5,528 nt of DNA from RYN-433 sp036558265 (GCA_036558265.1 DATBFY010000126.1:1-5528), one strand, 5' to 3'. Positions 1 through 4,962 are shown, counted from the first letter of the stretch. A program made the numbers and translations. The notes: a model not told the origin generated them from the letters alone.

Positions 1-80
1 GGCTTTGCCCGCGATGCGGTTATGACCTGCGCGAGACGCCGGAACGATGCCCGGAGTGCGGCTACCTGCCGGTTCATTGA
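1..80 (+). CDS. C-terminal end of a zinc-ribbon protein (5' end outside window)
   Basis: Reading from base 3, the frame is open from the window edge to a TGA at 78-80 and encodes LCPRCGYDLRETPERCPECG followed by YLPVH. The two CPxCGY-type knuckles (Cys codons at 6-8, 15-17, 48-50 and 57-59) form a compact four-cysteine zinc ribbon at the extreme C-terminus. The rest of the gene is upstream, so its main function cannot be stated. From memory, tails of this type are common in planctomycete proteins, usually after one or more membrane segments. Almost the same tail ends the minus-strand gene at 5019-5528. The second and third bases of codons differ between the two copies while the protein is kept, which supports real coding in this frame. 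Confidence 0.75.
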   Translation, partial: LCPRCGYDLRETPERCPECGYLPVH

Positions 81-156
81 GACCACCCTCGATCATCGCG
101 AAGACCTTCACCCCGGCCCTCTCGTGCGAGTTCCGGGAGAGAGAGTAGGTCCGTTT

Positions 157-170
157 CATCCTTCATCCTT
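157..170. repeat. Short pyrimidine-rich tandem repeat upstream of recR
   Basis: Two perfect copies of CATCCTT lie head to tail at 157-170, inside a C/T-rich block (about 151-195) just upstream of the recR promoter. The 13-mer GTTTCATCCTTCA at 153-165 is an exact reverse complement of 815-827, which covers the recR stop codon. No role can be shown; it may be a degenerate intergenic repeat. Confidence 0.35.
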
Positions 171-175
171 CCGCC

Positions 176-203
176 TTCTGCCTTGGATTTTCCCTCCTAT
201 AAT
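176..203 (+). promoter_or_regulatory. Probable recR promoter (leaderless transcript)
   Basis: A perfect TATAAT lies at 198-203. A weak -35 candidate, TTCTGC, lies at 176-181 with a 16-base spacer. The ATG of recR starts at 212, only 8 bases after the -10 box, so initiation 6-9 bases downstream of the box would put the transcript start on or next to the start codon. No purine-rich ribosome-binding site lies in the bases before this ATG (CCCGTCCC). Both facts point to a leaderless mRNA. The -10 box is clear; the -35 box is not. Confidence 0.6.
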
Positions 204-211
204 CCCGTCCC

Positions 212-817
212 ATGGCCTCGTATACCCAAGCGATTCAGAACCTGATGAACCAGTTCGCGCGCCTGCCGGGGATCGGCATGCGGTCGGCCGAGCGGATCGC
301 GTTTCACCTCCTTAAGGAGCGGCCCGAGGAAGCGTTCGCGCTCGCGGACGCGATCCGCGACGTGAAGACCCGCATCAAGCACTGCTCGGTCTGTTACAAC
401 CTGACCGAGAGCGACCCGTGCAACATCTGCGCCGACCCCGGCCGCGACCAGGGCCTGGTGTGCATTGTCGAGCAGCCCAAGGATCTGCTGGCGCTCGAAG
501 GGGCGGGCCTCTACAAGGGCGTCTACCACGTCCTGCTGGGCGCGATCCGCCCGCTGGAGGATATCGACGCCGGCGACCTGACCATCGACGCGCTGATGAA
601 GCGGTTGGAGGGCGGCACGATCCGCGAATTGATCATGGGCACCAACCCCACGGTCGAAGGGGACGGAACGGCCCTCTACATTCAGAACGAGGTCGCCGCC
701 CGCTTCCCCAACGTCTCGATCACCCGCCTGGCCCGCGGCCTGCCGGCGGGGTCAAACATCGAGTACGCCAACCGCAACATTCTCGCCGACGCCATCAGCG
801 GCCGGCAGCGAATGTGA
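212..817 (+). CDS. recR: Recombination mediator protein RecR
   Basis: This 201-residue protein matches the usual RecR length and is complete. In order it shows an N-terminal helix-hairpin-helix (about residues 14-35, LPGIGMRSAERIAFHLL), a C4 zinc finger (Cys58, Cys61, Cys70, Cys73), a Toprim domain starting at VCIVEQPKDLLALE (83-96) and continuing through GTNPTVEGDGTALYI (143-157), and the conserved C-terminal segment ARGLPAGSNIEYAN (174-187). RecR acts in the cytoplasm with RecO, and with RecF at gaps, to load RecA onto SSB-coated single-stranded DNA during recombinational repair. In many bacteria recR follows dnaX and a YbaB/EbfC gene; here it stands alone, after an unrelated zinc-ribbon gene. 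The start is fixed by the RecR-like N-terminus and the TATAAT box 8 bases upstream. There is no Shine-Dalgarno site. A strong hairpin follows the stop. Confidence 0.97.
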   Translation: MASYTQAIQNLMNQFARLPGIGMRSAERIAFHLLKERPEEAFALADAIRDVKTRIKHCSVCYNLTESDPCNICADPGRDQGLVCIVEQPKDLLALEGAGLYKGVYHVLLGAIRPLEDIDAGDLTIDALMKRLEGGTIRELIMGTNPTVEGDGTALYIQNEVAARFPNVSITRLARGLPAGSNIEYANRNILADAISGRQRM

Positions 818-829
818 AGGATGAAACAC

Positions 830-872
830 ATCACGGCCATCGAAGCGCCTGAGCGCAATCGATGGCCGTGAT
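830..872. terminator. Long perfect hairpin between convergent genes, likely bidirectional terminator
   Basis: ATCACGGCCATCGA (830-843) and TCGATGGCCGTGAT (859-872) form a perfect 14-bp stem. Inside it GCGC (845-848) can pair with GCGC (853-856) around a CTGA loop, with a small A/AA internal bulge. The hairpin starts 13 bases after the recR stop and ends 48 bases past the stop of the convergent lipoprotein gene. Neither side has a real T tract, only TGTTTCATCC on the minus-strand side. It is therefore not a textbook intrinsic terminator, but position and strength suggest transcription stop or mRNA 3'-end protection for both genes. Confidence 0.65.
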
Positions 873-887
873 CCCCTGCCGACTTCT

Positions 888-914
888 CGCTTCCCGCTTC
901 TGACGTCCCGCTTC
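888..914. repeat. Short CGCTTC repeats in intergenic spacer
   Basis: CGCTTC occurs at 888-893, 895-900 and 909-914, and the 9-mer TCCCGCTTC occurs twice (892-900 and 906-914). The whole 876-920 spacer is strongly pyrimidine-rich on the plus strand. It lies between the hairpin and the end of the lipoprotein gene. No function is visible. Confidence 0.3.
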
Positions 915-920
915 ACTTCC

Positions 921-1466
921 CTATTTATTCGTATTCTCCAGCACTCGTTCCTTCGCCGCCTGGAACGAGGTCTTGACCTGCTCGTACTTCGCCTTGACCT
1001 CATCCGGCAGGTTGGCCTTGATCTTCTCGATCGCGTCCACGTAGGTCTGGGCCTGGTCGAGCTTGTTCTGCTTGACCGCCGTATCGAGCTTGTCCAGCAG
1101 TTGCTGGCCCTGGGTCTTCATATCGGCGGCGGCGTCGGCGGCCTTGGTCTTGGCGGCGTCGGCGGCCTTGGCGGCGTCGGACTTGACGGCGTCGGCGGTG
1201 GGCGCCGGGACGCCCTTGGCGGTCTTGGCCGCATCCGATGCGGCCTTCGCCACGTCTGCGCCGGCGGTCTTGGTCGCCTCGACGGCCTTCTCCGCAGCCT
1301 TCTTGGTCGCCTCGGCGGCCTTTTCGGCGGCGGCTTTCATGTCCTGCACCACCGGGTTCGCGGGCTTGTTATCGACCTTGGGCTCGCTGGGTTTGCGGTC
1401 GCAGCCCAGCGCGAACACCATCGCGCCCCCGAGCACCAGCGAAACACTCCATCGCATCGCGTTCAT
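921..1466 (-). CDS. Ala/Lys-rich lipoprotein with LEA-like 11-residue repeats
   Basis: The product is 181 residues. I start it at the ATG read from 1466 because AAGGAGGT (1478-1471) lies just upstream; a longer in-frame start at 1493 has no such support. Residues 1-22 form a signal peptide ending in FALGC, a slightly atypical lipobox (Ala at -3), so Cys22 would be lipidated. Asp23 follows it, the +2 residue that keeps lipoproteins in the inner membrane in E. coli. Residues 44-115 consist almost only of Ala, Lys, Glu, Asp and Thr, with two adjacent 11-mers, AAEKAAEATKK (46-56) and AAEKAVEATKT (57-67), and KAADAA motifs (100-113). This resembles group 3 LEA proteins or amphipathic helical spacers. 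Residues 119-176 look like a helical hairpin of more ordinary composition, broken near Pro154. I do not recognise a named family. A membrane-anchored periplasmic spacer or stress protein is a guess. Confidence 0.85.
   Translation of the reverse strand: MNAMRWSVSLVLGGAMVFALGCDRKPSEPKVDNKPANPVVQDMKAAAEKAAEATKKAAEKAVEATKTAGADVAKAASDAAKTAKGVPAPTADAVKSDAAKAADAAKTKAADAAADMKTQGQQLLDKLDTAVKQNKLDQAQTYVDAIEKIKANLPDEVKAKYEQVKTSFQAAKERVLENTNK
1128..1171. repeat. 20-bp direct repeat inside the lipoprotein gene
   Basis: An identical 20-base sequence, beginning GGCGGCGTCGG and ending GCGGCCTTGG, occurs at 1128-1147 and 1152-1171. The offset is 24 bases, which is 8 codons, so the frame is kept. A partial third copy begins near 1170. 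It encodes the KAADAA motifs and could allow repeat-number change by slippage or recombination without a frameshift. Confidence 0.6.
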
Positions 1467-1470
1467 ACGG

Positions 1471-1478
1471 ACCTCCTT
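1471..1478 (-). promoter_or_regulatory. Ribosome-binding site deciding the lipoprotein start
   Basis: On the minus strand, AAGGAGGT lies with its GGAGG core 5 bases before the ATG at 1466. It is a near-perfect Shine-Dalgarno site, in contrast to recR, and it selects this ATG over the in-frame one at 1493. Confidence 0.85.
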
Positions 1479-1511
1479 GCAAGGGTTGTTCACGTTCGTT
1501 CTGCGCCGACC

Positions 1512-1540
1512 GGTCTAACGCGCGGGCGGGTAAATGGCAA
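1512..1540 (-). promoter_or_regulatory. Weak candidate promoter for the lipoprotein gene
   Basis: On the minus strand TTGCCA (1540-1535) matches the -35 consensus at 5 of 6 positions and is followed, after 17 bases, by TAGACC (1517-1512), which matches the -10 consensus at only 3 of 6. The spacing is right, but the -10 is poor. It is listed because the gene must have a promoter in this 175-bp divergent region. Confidence 0.2.
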
Positions 1541-1559
1541 ACACCTTTCTCAGCCGCCC

Positions 1560-1588
1560 TTGCCGTTGGCGTCCCTTGGGTGTTAAAT
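1560..1588 (+). promoter_or_regulatory. Candidate promoter for the transporter operon
   Basis: TTGCCG (1560-1565) and TTAAAT (1583-1588) each match the sigma-70 consensus at 4 of 6 positions and are separated by exactly 17 bases. TTAAAT stands out in a GC-rich region. The predicted transcript would have a leader of about 45 bases carrying the CTCG repeats and the ribosome-binding site. The decamer CGACCGG(T/A)CT occurs at 1507-1516 and 1595-1604, flanking this promoter. The first copy contains the 8-bp palindrome GACCGGTC. It could be an operator, but that is speculation. Confidence 0.4.
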
Positions 1589-1602
1589 CGCACTCGACCG
1601 GA

Positions 1603-1618
1603 CTCGCTCGCTCGCTCG
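1603..1618. repeat. Four tandem CTCG units in the operon leader
   Basis: Four perfect copies of CTCG lie end to end, 15 bases before the ribosome-binding site of the binding-protein gene and downstream of the candidate promoter. Copy-number change here would alter leader length and promoter-to-RBS spacing rather than reading frame. Confidence 0.6.
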
Positions 1619-1632
1619 CGGCAATTCGCTGC

Positions 1633-1637
1633 GGAGG
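1633..1637 (+). promoter_or_regulatory. Ribosome-binding site of the substrate-binding lipoprotein gene
   Basis: GGAGG followed by AAAC and then ATG at 1642. This decides the start: an upstream in-frame ATG at 1534 has no such site and would add 36 residues ahead of a proper lipoprotein signal peptide. Confidence 0.85.
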
Positions 1638-1641
1638 AAAC

Positions 1642-2604
1642 ATGATCAAACGTCTCGTCGTGTTCGCCTGTTGCGCCGCCCTCTGTTCGCTGGTCGGCTG
1701 CAACAAGGGTGGCTCGTCTTCTTCCGCCAAGACCATCGGCGTGGTCCCCAAGGGCACCAGCCACGTCTTCTGGAAGTCGGTCAAGGCCGGCGCCGACCGG
1801 GCGGGCAAGGAGCTGGGCGTCGAGATCAAGTGGGACGGCCCGCCCGACGAGAAGGAGATCAGCACGCAGATCCGGATCATCGGCGACATGCAGACGCGCG
1901 GCGTGGACGCGCTGGTGGTCGCGCCCGTGGACGAGCAGGCGCTGACCCCCACCCTGGAGACGGCGCGCAAGAAGATGCCCGTCGTCGTCTTCGACTCCGG
2001 CTCGACCTTCAAGGACTACAACGCGTTCGTCGCCACCGACAACTACAAGGGCGGCGAGCTGGGCGCCCAGGCGATGCTCAAGCAGCTCGAAGGAAAAAAA
2101 GGGATCGAGCTGGCCGTCATCCGCTACGCGGCCGGCTCCAACAGCACGCTCAAGCGCGAACAGGGCTTCATCGACACGATCAAGAAGGCTCGCCCGGACA
2201 TCAAGCTGTACGACGAGCAATTCGCCGGCAGCACGGGGGACGAGGCGTCGCGCCTGATGAGCAACATGCTCCAGGCCCACCCGGGCATCAACGCCGTGTT
2301 TGCGTCCAACGAGTCCACCACCCGCGGCGCGCTGGGCGCCCTGCGGCAGGCGAAGAAGCTCGGCAGCCTCCCGTTCATCGGGTTCGACTCCAGCCCCGAG
2401 CTGGCCGACGCGCTCGACAAGGGCGAGATCCAGGCGCTGGTCCTCCAGGACCCGGCGAACATGGGCTATCTCTCCGTCAAGGCCGCCGTCGCCGCACTCA
2501 AGGGCGAGAAGGTGGAGAAGGAGCAGCCGATCGCCCCAACCCTGGCGACGCCACAGAACAAGGAAGACCCCAAGGTCAAGCAAGTGCTTCGACCGACGCT
2601 CTGA
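1642..2604 (+). CDS. Sugar-type ABC transporter substrate-binding lipoprotein (RbsB-like)
   Basis: The product is 320 residues. Residues 1-20 form a lipoprotein signal peptide with a canonical lipobox, LVGC, so Cys20 would be lipidated and anchor the protein outside the cytoplasmic membrane. After a short Gly/Ser linker (23-28) the protein follows the type 1 periplasmic-binding fold of the ribose/galactose class (Peripla_BP_4-like). Landmarks are HVFWKSVKAGADRAGKELGV (41-60), RGVDALVVAPVD (86-97), MPVVVFDSG (112-120), FVATDNYKGG (129-138), NAVFASNE (217-224) and FIGFDSSPEL (245-254), where the Asp residues usually contact the ligand. The lobes are complete, so the protein should bind ligand. 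The sugar cannot be named from sequence, and relatives also bind other small molecules such as autoinducer-2. It is the first gene of the apparent operon, 34 bases ahead of the next gene. The ATPase downstream is of the matching RbsA type. Confidence 0.92.
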   Translation: MIKRLVVFACCAALCSLVGCNKGGSSSSAKTIGVVPKGTSHVFWKSVKAGADRAGKELGVEIKWDGPPDEKEISTQIRIIGDMQTRGVDALVVAPVDEQALTPTLETARKKMPVVVFDSGSTFKDYNAFVATDNYKGGELGAQAMLKQLEGKKGIELAVIRYAAGSNSTLKREQGFIDTIKKARPDIKLYDEQFAGSTGDEASRLMSNMLQAHPGINAVFASNESTTRGALGALRQAKKLGSLPFIGFDSSPELADALDKGEIQALVLQDPANMGYLSVKAAVAALKGEKVEKEQPIAPTLATPQNKEDPKVKQVLRPTL

Positions 2605-2638
2605 CGCGCGCACGCGTCCCACGCCACACACCACCGCG

Positions 2639-3223
2639 ATGACGAACGATCCAACCCACCCGTCTGGCCCGCCGCAGCCCCCGCCGGGCACGATCGACCT
2701 GCCGCTGCCGGCCGCCGCAAACGTGCCGACGTCGTTCAGCACCACGGGCGCGGCGGCCGCGACGGCCCCGCACGCGTCCGCACCGTCCGATGACGAGCCA
2801 CCACACGGGCACCCCGACCGACTGGTCGGCCCGCGCCGGCAGTGGGTCATTACCATCGGTATCGCCGCCACCGTCTTCATCAGCCTCATCTCCATCGCGC
2901 TTCTCTACTACAAGTGGGCCAAAAATGACGCGCACGACGTCGCGATCATCGTCTGGGCCGGCGACGACAAGTCCTGGGATGGCGCCACCGTAACCGTCAC
3001 CGGTTCGGCGTTGCCCGGCGGGCTGTCGCACGTCCTGCGCGAGGACGAGCACCTGATGGTCCGCTTCCACGTGCCGACCGGCGATTATCGCGTGCGCGTC
3101 GTCGCCAAAGGCGGCAGAACGCTCGCCGAGCGCGCCAGCGACCCCCGGCGACCCTTGCGCTCCCACGTGATCTGGTGGCCGTTCCACGCCCCACCCGCCG
3201 CGACCCAGTTGGGGTTCCAATGA
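2639..3223 (+). CDS. Unrecognised single-pass membrane protein between binding protein and ATPase
   Basis: The product is 194 residues if translation starts at the ATG at 2639. No Shine-Dalgarno site precedes that ATG, so the start is the least certain point. Residues 1-60 are Pro/Ala/Ser/Thr-rich and look disordered. Residues 69-92 (WVITIGIAATVFISLISIAL onward) form one membrane helix after the basic PRRQ, which suggests the N-terminus is cytoplasmic. Residues 98-194 would then be outside: AIIVWAG, ATVTVTG, HLMVRFHV and YRVRVVAKGG alternate like beta strands, perhaps a small PEGA- or Ig-like beta sandwich. I do not recognise the family. With one helix it cannot be the permease. The gene overlaps the ATPase start by ATGA, implying coupled translation, so a role with the transporter (assembly, anchoring or ligand handling) is reasonable but unproven. 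Confidence 0.75.
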   Translation: MTNDPTHPSGPPQPPPGTIDLPLPAAANVPTSFSTTGAAAATAPHASAPSDDEPPHGHPDRLVGPRRQWVITIGIAATVFISLISIALLYYKWAKNDAHDVAIIVWAGDDKSWDGATVTVTGSALPGGLSHVLREDEHLMVRFHVPTGDYRVRVVAKGGRTLAERASDPRRPLRSHVIWWPFHAPPAATQLGFQ

Positions 3224-4962
3224 CCGCCGGCCCCGGCTTGCGCGCACCCTCCGACCCGCCCCTGCTGCGGATGACCCGCATCGCCAAGCGCTTCGGCACG
3301 ACGGTGGCGCTGGCGGACGTCTCGCTCGAGGTCGCCCGCGGCGAGGTCCACGCCCTCGTGGGCGAGAACGGCGCCGGCAAGAGCACCCTCATGAAGATCC
3401 TCGCCGGCGCAGAGATCGCCGACGACGGCACGATCGAGTTCCAGGGCCGCCCCTTCGCGCCCCGCCAGCCGCTCGACAGCCTGCGCATGGGCATCGCGAT
3501 GATCTACCAGGAGTTCAACCTCGCCCCGCACCTGTCGGTCGAGGCCAACCTGCTCCTGGGGCGCGAGGCGCGCGTCGGCGGCCTCCTGCTCGCCAGCCCG
3601 CTTGGCGCCTCCGACGAGCGCGCCGCCTGCCGCGCCACGCTGGCGCGGCTCAACCTGCGCCTCCCGCTCGACACGCGCGTGGGCGACCTGGGCGTCGCCG
3701 ACCAGCAGATGGTCGAGATCGCCCGCGCCATCCTCAGCGACGCGCGCCTGATCATCATGGACGAACCCACGAGCGCTCTGGCCGGCGACGAGGTGCAGCG
3801 CCTCTTCACCATCATCCGCCAGCTCCGCCGCGACGGCATCAGCGTCGTCTACATCAGCCATTTCCTCGAAGAGCTGGAACAGATCGCCGACCGCCTGACG
3901 ATCATCCGCGACGGACGGACAATCACAACGGGGCGAATCGCCCGGGAGGGGGAGGCTCCGTCCGAGCCGCTTTCCCCCTCTCCAGGTACTCCGGGAGAGG
4001 GTCGGGGTGAGGGTTCTTCGGCACGGTGCGTCAATCTCGGCTCGCACGGAGGCTCGCCCTCCCAGCGCCCGACCTTCTCCCGCCCCGCCATCATCCGCGC
4101 CATGGTCGGCCGCGAGGTCAACGAGATGTACCCGCGCACGCCCCACACGATCGGCCCGCCGCTGCTCGAAATCCGCGACCTCGCCGGGCGCGACGACGTC
4201 CCCCGCCGCGTCTCCTTGACCCTCCACCGCGGCGAGATCCTGGGCATCGCGGGCCTCGTGGGCGCCGGTCGCACCGAGACCTTCCGCACGCTCTTTGGCC
4301 TCGACCCCCGCGCCGGCGGCGTCGCGCGGCTCGACGGCGTCACCATCGAGCACTTCTCCCCCCGCGACTGGAACCGCCGTGGCGTCGGCATGCTCTCCGA
4401 GGACCGCAAGACCGAGGGCCTCGCCCAGTCCCTCTCCTGCCTCGCGAACATCACGCTCCCCGCGCTTCGCCGCTCCTCGCGCATGGGCTTCATCAACCGC
4501 CGCGCCCAGCGCCACGACTCCACCCACATCGGCCGCACCCTCTCCATCAAGTGGGCCGGCCCCGACCACAACGTCTCCAGCCTCTCGGGCGGCAACCAGC
4601 AGAAGGTCGCCCTGGCGCGCCTCCTCTACACGCAGGCCGACGTCCTCCTCCTCGACGAGCCCACCCGCGGCATCGACGTGGGCGCCAAGGTCGACCTCTA
4701 CCGCGCCATGGGCCAGCTCGCCGCCGCCGGCAAGGGCATCCTGATGATCAGCTCCTATCTCCCCGAGCTCTTCGGCACCTGCGACCGGATCGCCGTCATG
4801 TGCCGCGGCGCCCTCTCCCCCGCCCACGACACCGCCGACCTGACCCCCGAAAAAGTCATGCACCTCGCCGTCGGCGACCCCACCGCCTCATCGTCCCAAA
4901 ACGCGACGGGTGCCATGCCCTCGCCCGCGCTCAATGATCGTGGTGATGCGCATGTAGGATAA
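3220..4962 (+). CDS. RbsA-type sugar ABC transporter ATPase with two nucleotide-binding domains and inserted repeat peptides
   Basis: The product is 580 residues, against about 500 for typical RbsA/MglA proteins. It would hydrolyse ATP at the cytoplasmic face to drive import. Domain 1 (about 15-240) has Walker A GENGAGKST (48-56, Lys54), Q-loop Gln97, Walker B IIMDEPT (178-184) and H-loop His214. Its signature reads LGVADQQ (157-163), with Gly where Ser is usual. Domain 2 (about 315-555) has the degenerate GLVGAGRTE (345-353, Arg351 in place of Lys) normal for this family, SEDRKTEGL (393-401), LSGGNQQ (455-461) and LLLDEPTRGID (476-486). The extra length comes from residues 242-282, encoded by a repeat element, about 28 residues after the usual end (AVG, 550-552), partly from a second repeat, and a short N-terminal extension. 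The start ATG overlaps the previous stop (ATGA); an ATG at 3175 in the same frame is unsupported. No permease gene follows. Confidence 0.93.
   Translation: MTAGPGLRAPSDPPLLRMTRIAKRFGTTVALADVSLEVARGEVHALVGENGAGKSTLMKILAGAEIADDGTIEFQGRPFAPRQPLDSLRMGIAMIYQEFNLAPHLSVEANLLLGREARVGGLLLASPLGASDERAACRATLARLNLRLPLDTRVGDLGVADQQMVEIARAILSDARLIIMDEPTSALAGDEVQRLFTIIRQLRRDGISVVYISHFLEELEQIADRLTIIRDGRTITTGRIAREGEAPSEPLSPSPGTPGEGRGEGSSARCVNLGSHGGSPSQRPTFSRPAIIRAMVGREVNEMYPRTPHTIGPPLLEIRDLAGRDDVPRRVSLTLHRGEILGIAGLVGAGRTETFRTLFGLDPRAGGVARLDGVTIEHFSPRDWNRRGVGMLSEDRKTEGLAQSLSCLANITLPALRRSSRMGFINRRAQRHDSTHIGRTLSIKWAGPDHNVSSLSGGNQQKVALARLLYTQADVLLLDEPTRGIDVGAKVDLYRAMGQLAAAGKGILMISSYLPELFGTCDRIAVMCRGALSPAHDTADLTPEKVMHLAVGDPTASSSQNATGAMPSPALNDRGDAHVG
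3944..4063. mobile_element. 120-bp MITE-like repeat element with 26-bp terminal inverted repeats, in frame within the ATPase gene
   Basis: The left end (3944-3969, starting GGGAGGGGGAGGCTCC) and the right end (4038-4063, ending GAGGCTCGCCCTCCC) are inverted repeats matching at 23 of 26 positions. The three mismatches are all C/G swaps. A second palindrome is nested between them. The unit is 120 bases, exactly 40 codons, and is read through in frame as an EGEAPSEP...SPSPGTPGEGRGEG...GSHGGSPS peptide. It lies where RbsA homologues have a short linker between domains 1 and 2. The peptide is Gly/Pro/Ser/Glu-rich and unlike either domain. It carries no transposase gene. From memory, peptides such as SPSPGTPGEGRGEG recur in planctomycete genomes as translated intergenic repeats; I could not check this. 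CGCCC lies directly left (3939-3943) and again 2 bases to the right (4066-4070), but this is too weak to call a target duplication. Confidence 0.7.
3976..4001. repeat. Nested REP-like palindrome inside the ATPase insertion
   Basis: CCCTCTCC (3976-3983) pairs perfectly with GGAGAGGG (3994-4001). The hairpin can extend by GG/CC (3985-3986 with 3991-3992) across one A-G mismatch to a TACT loop. It is followed by the G-rich tail TCGGGGTGAGGG (4002-4013). It sits in the spacer between the 26-bp inverted repeats, so the insertion may be two elements, one nested in the other. Confidence 0.65.

Noticed and set aside
22..315. 97-codon open frame overlapping the start of recR
   Set aside because: It crosses the zinc-ribbon stop, the promoter and the recR start in another frame, and its product has no recognisable feature.
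2094..2103. A AAA AAA GGG in the binding-protein gene, in the right phase for -1 ribosomal frameshifting
   Set aside because: The -1 product would replace the second lobe with the Arg/Gly-rich shadow frame, and I see no supporting stem-loop or upstream Shine-Dalgarno stimulator. It encodes Gly-Lys-Lys-Gly in a normal protein.
1671..2642. Arg/Gly/Gln-rich frame overlapping the binding-protein gene on the plus strand
   Set aside because: Its composition is typical of an out-of-frame translation of GC-rich DNA, and the overlapping frame encodes a complete periplasmic-binding protein.
1369..2895. A 508-codon open frame on the minus strand covering the binding-protein gene and its flanks
   Set aside because: It spans a promoter region and three real genes in antisense, and has no family motifs and no ribosome-binding site. 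It is a shadow of GC-rich coding sequence.
3944..4063. CRISPR or site-specific attachment site at the palindromic segment
   Set aside because: There is only one repeat pair, in inverted and not direct orientation, with no spacer series and no integrase or cas gene nearby.
3939..4070. CGCCC on both sides of the 120-bp element as a target-site duplication
   Set aside because: The right copy is separated from the inverted repeat by two bases, the motif is very common in this GC-rich sequence, and a 122-bp element plus 5-bp duplication would break the reading frame.
3085..4863. A 592-codon open frame on the minus strand opposite the ATPase gene
   Set aside because: It is the complement of a GC-rich coding region with a strong third-position bias, which removes stop codons from the antisense frame. 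Its translation is low-complexity (Gly, Ala, Asp, Glu, Val) and shows no recognisable domain, while the plus strand carries every ABC ATPase motif.
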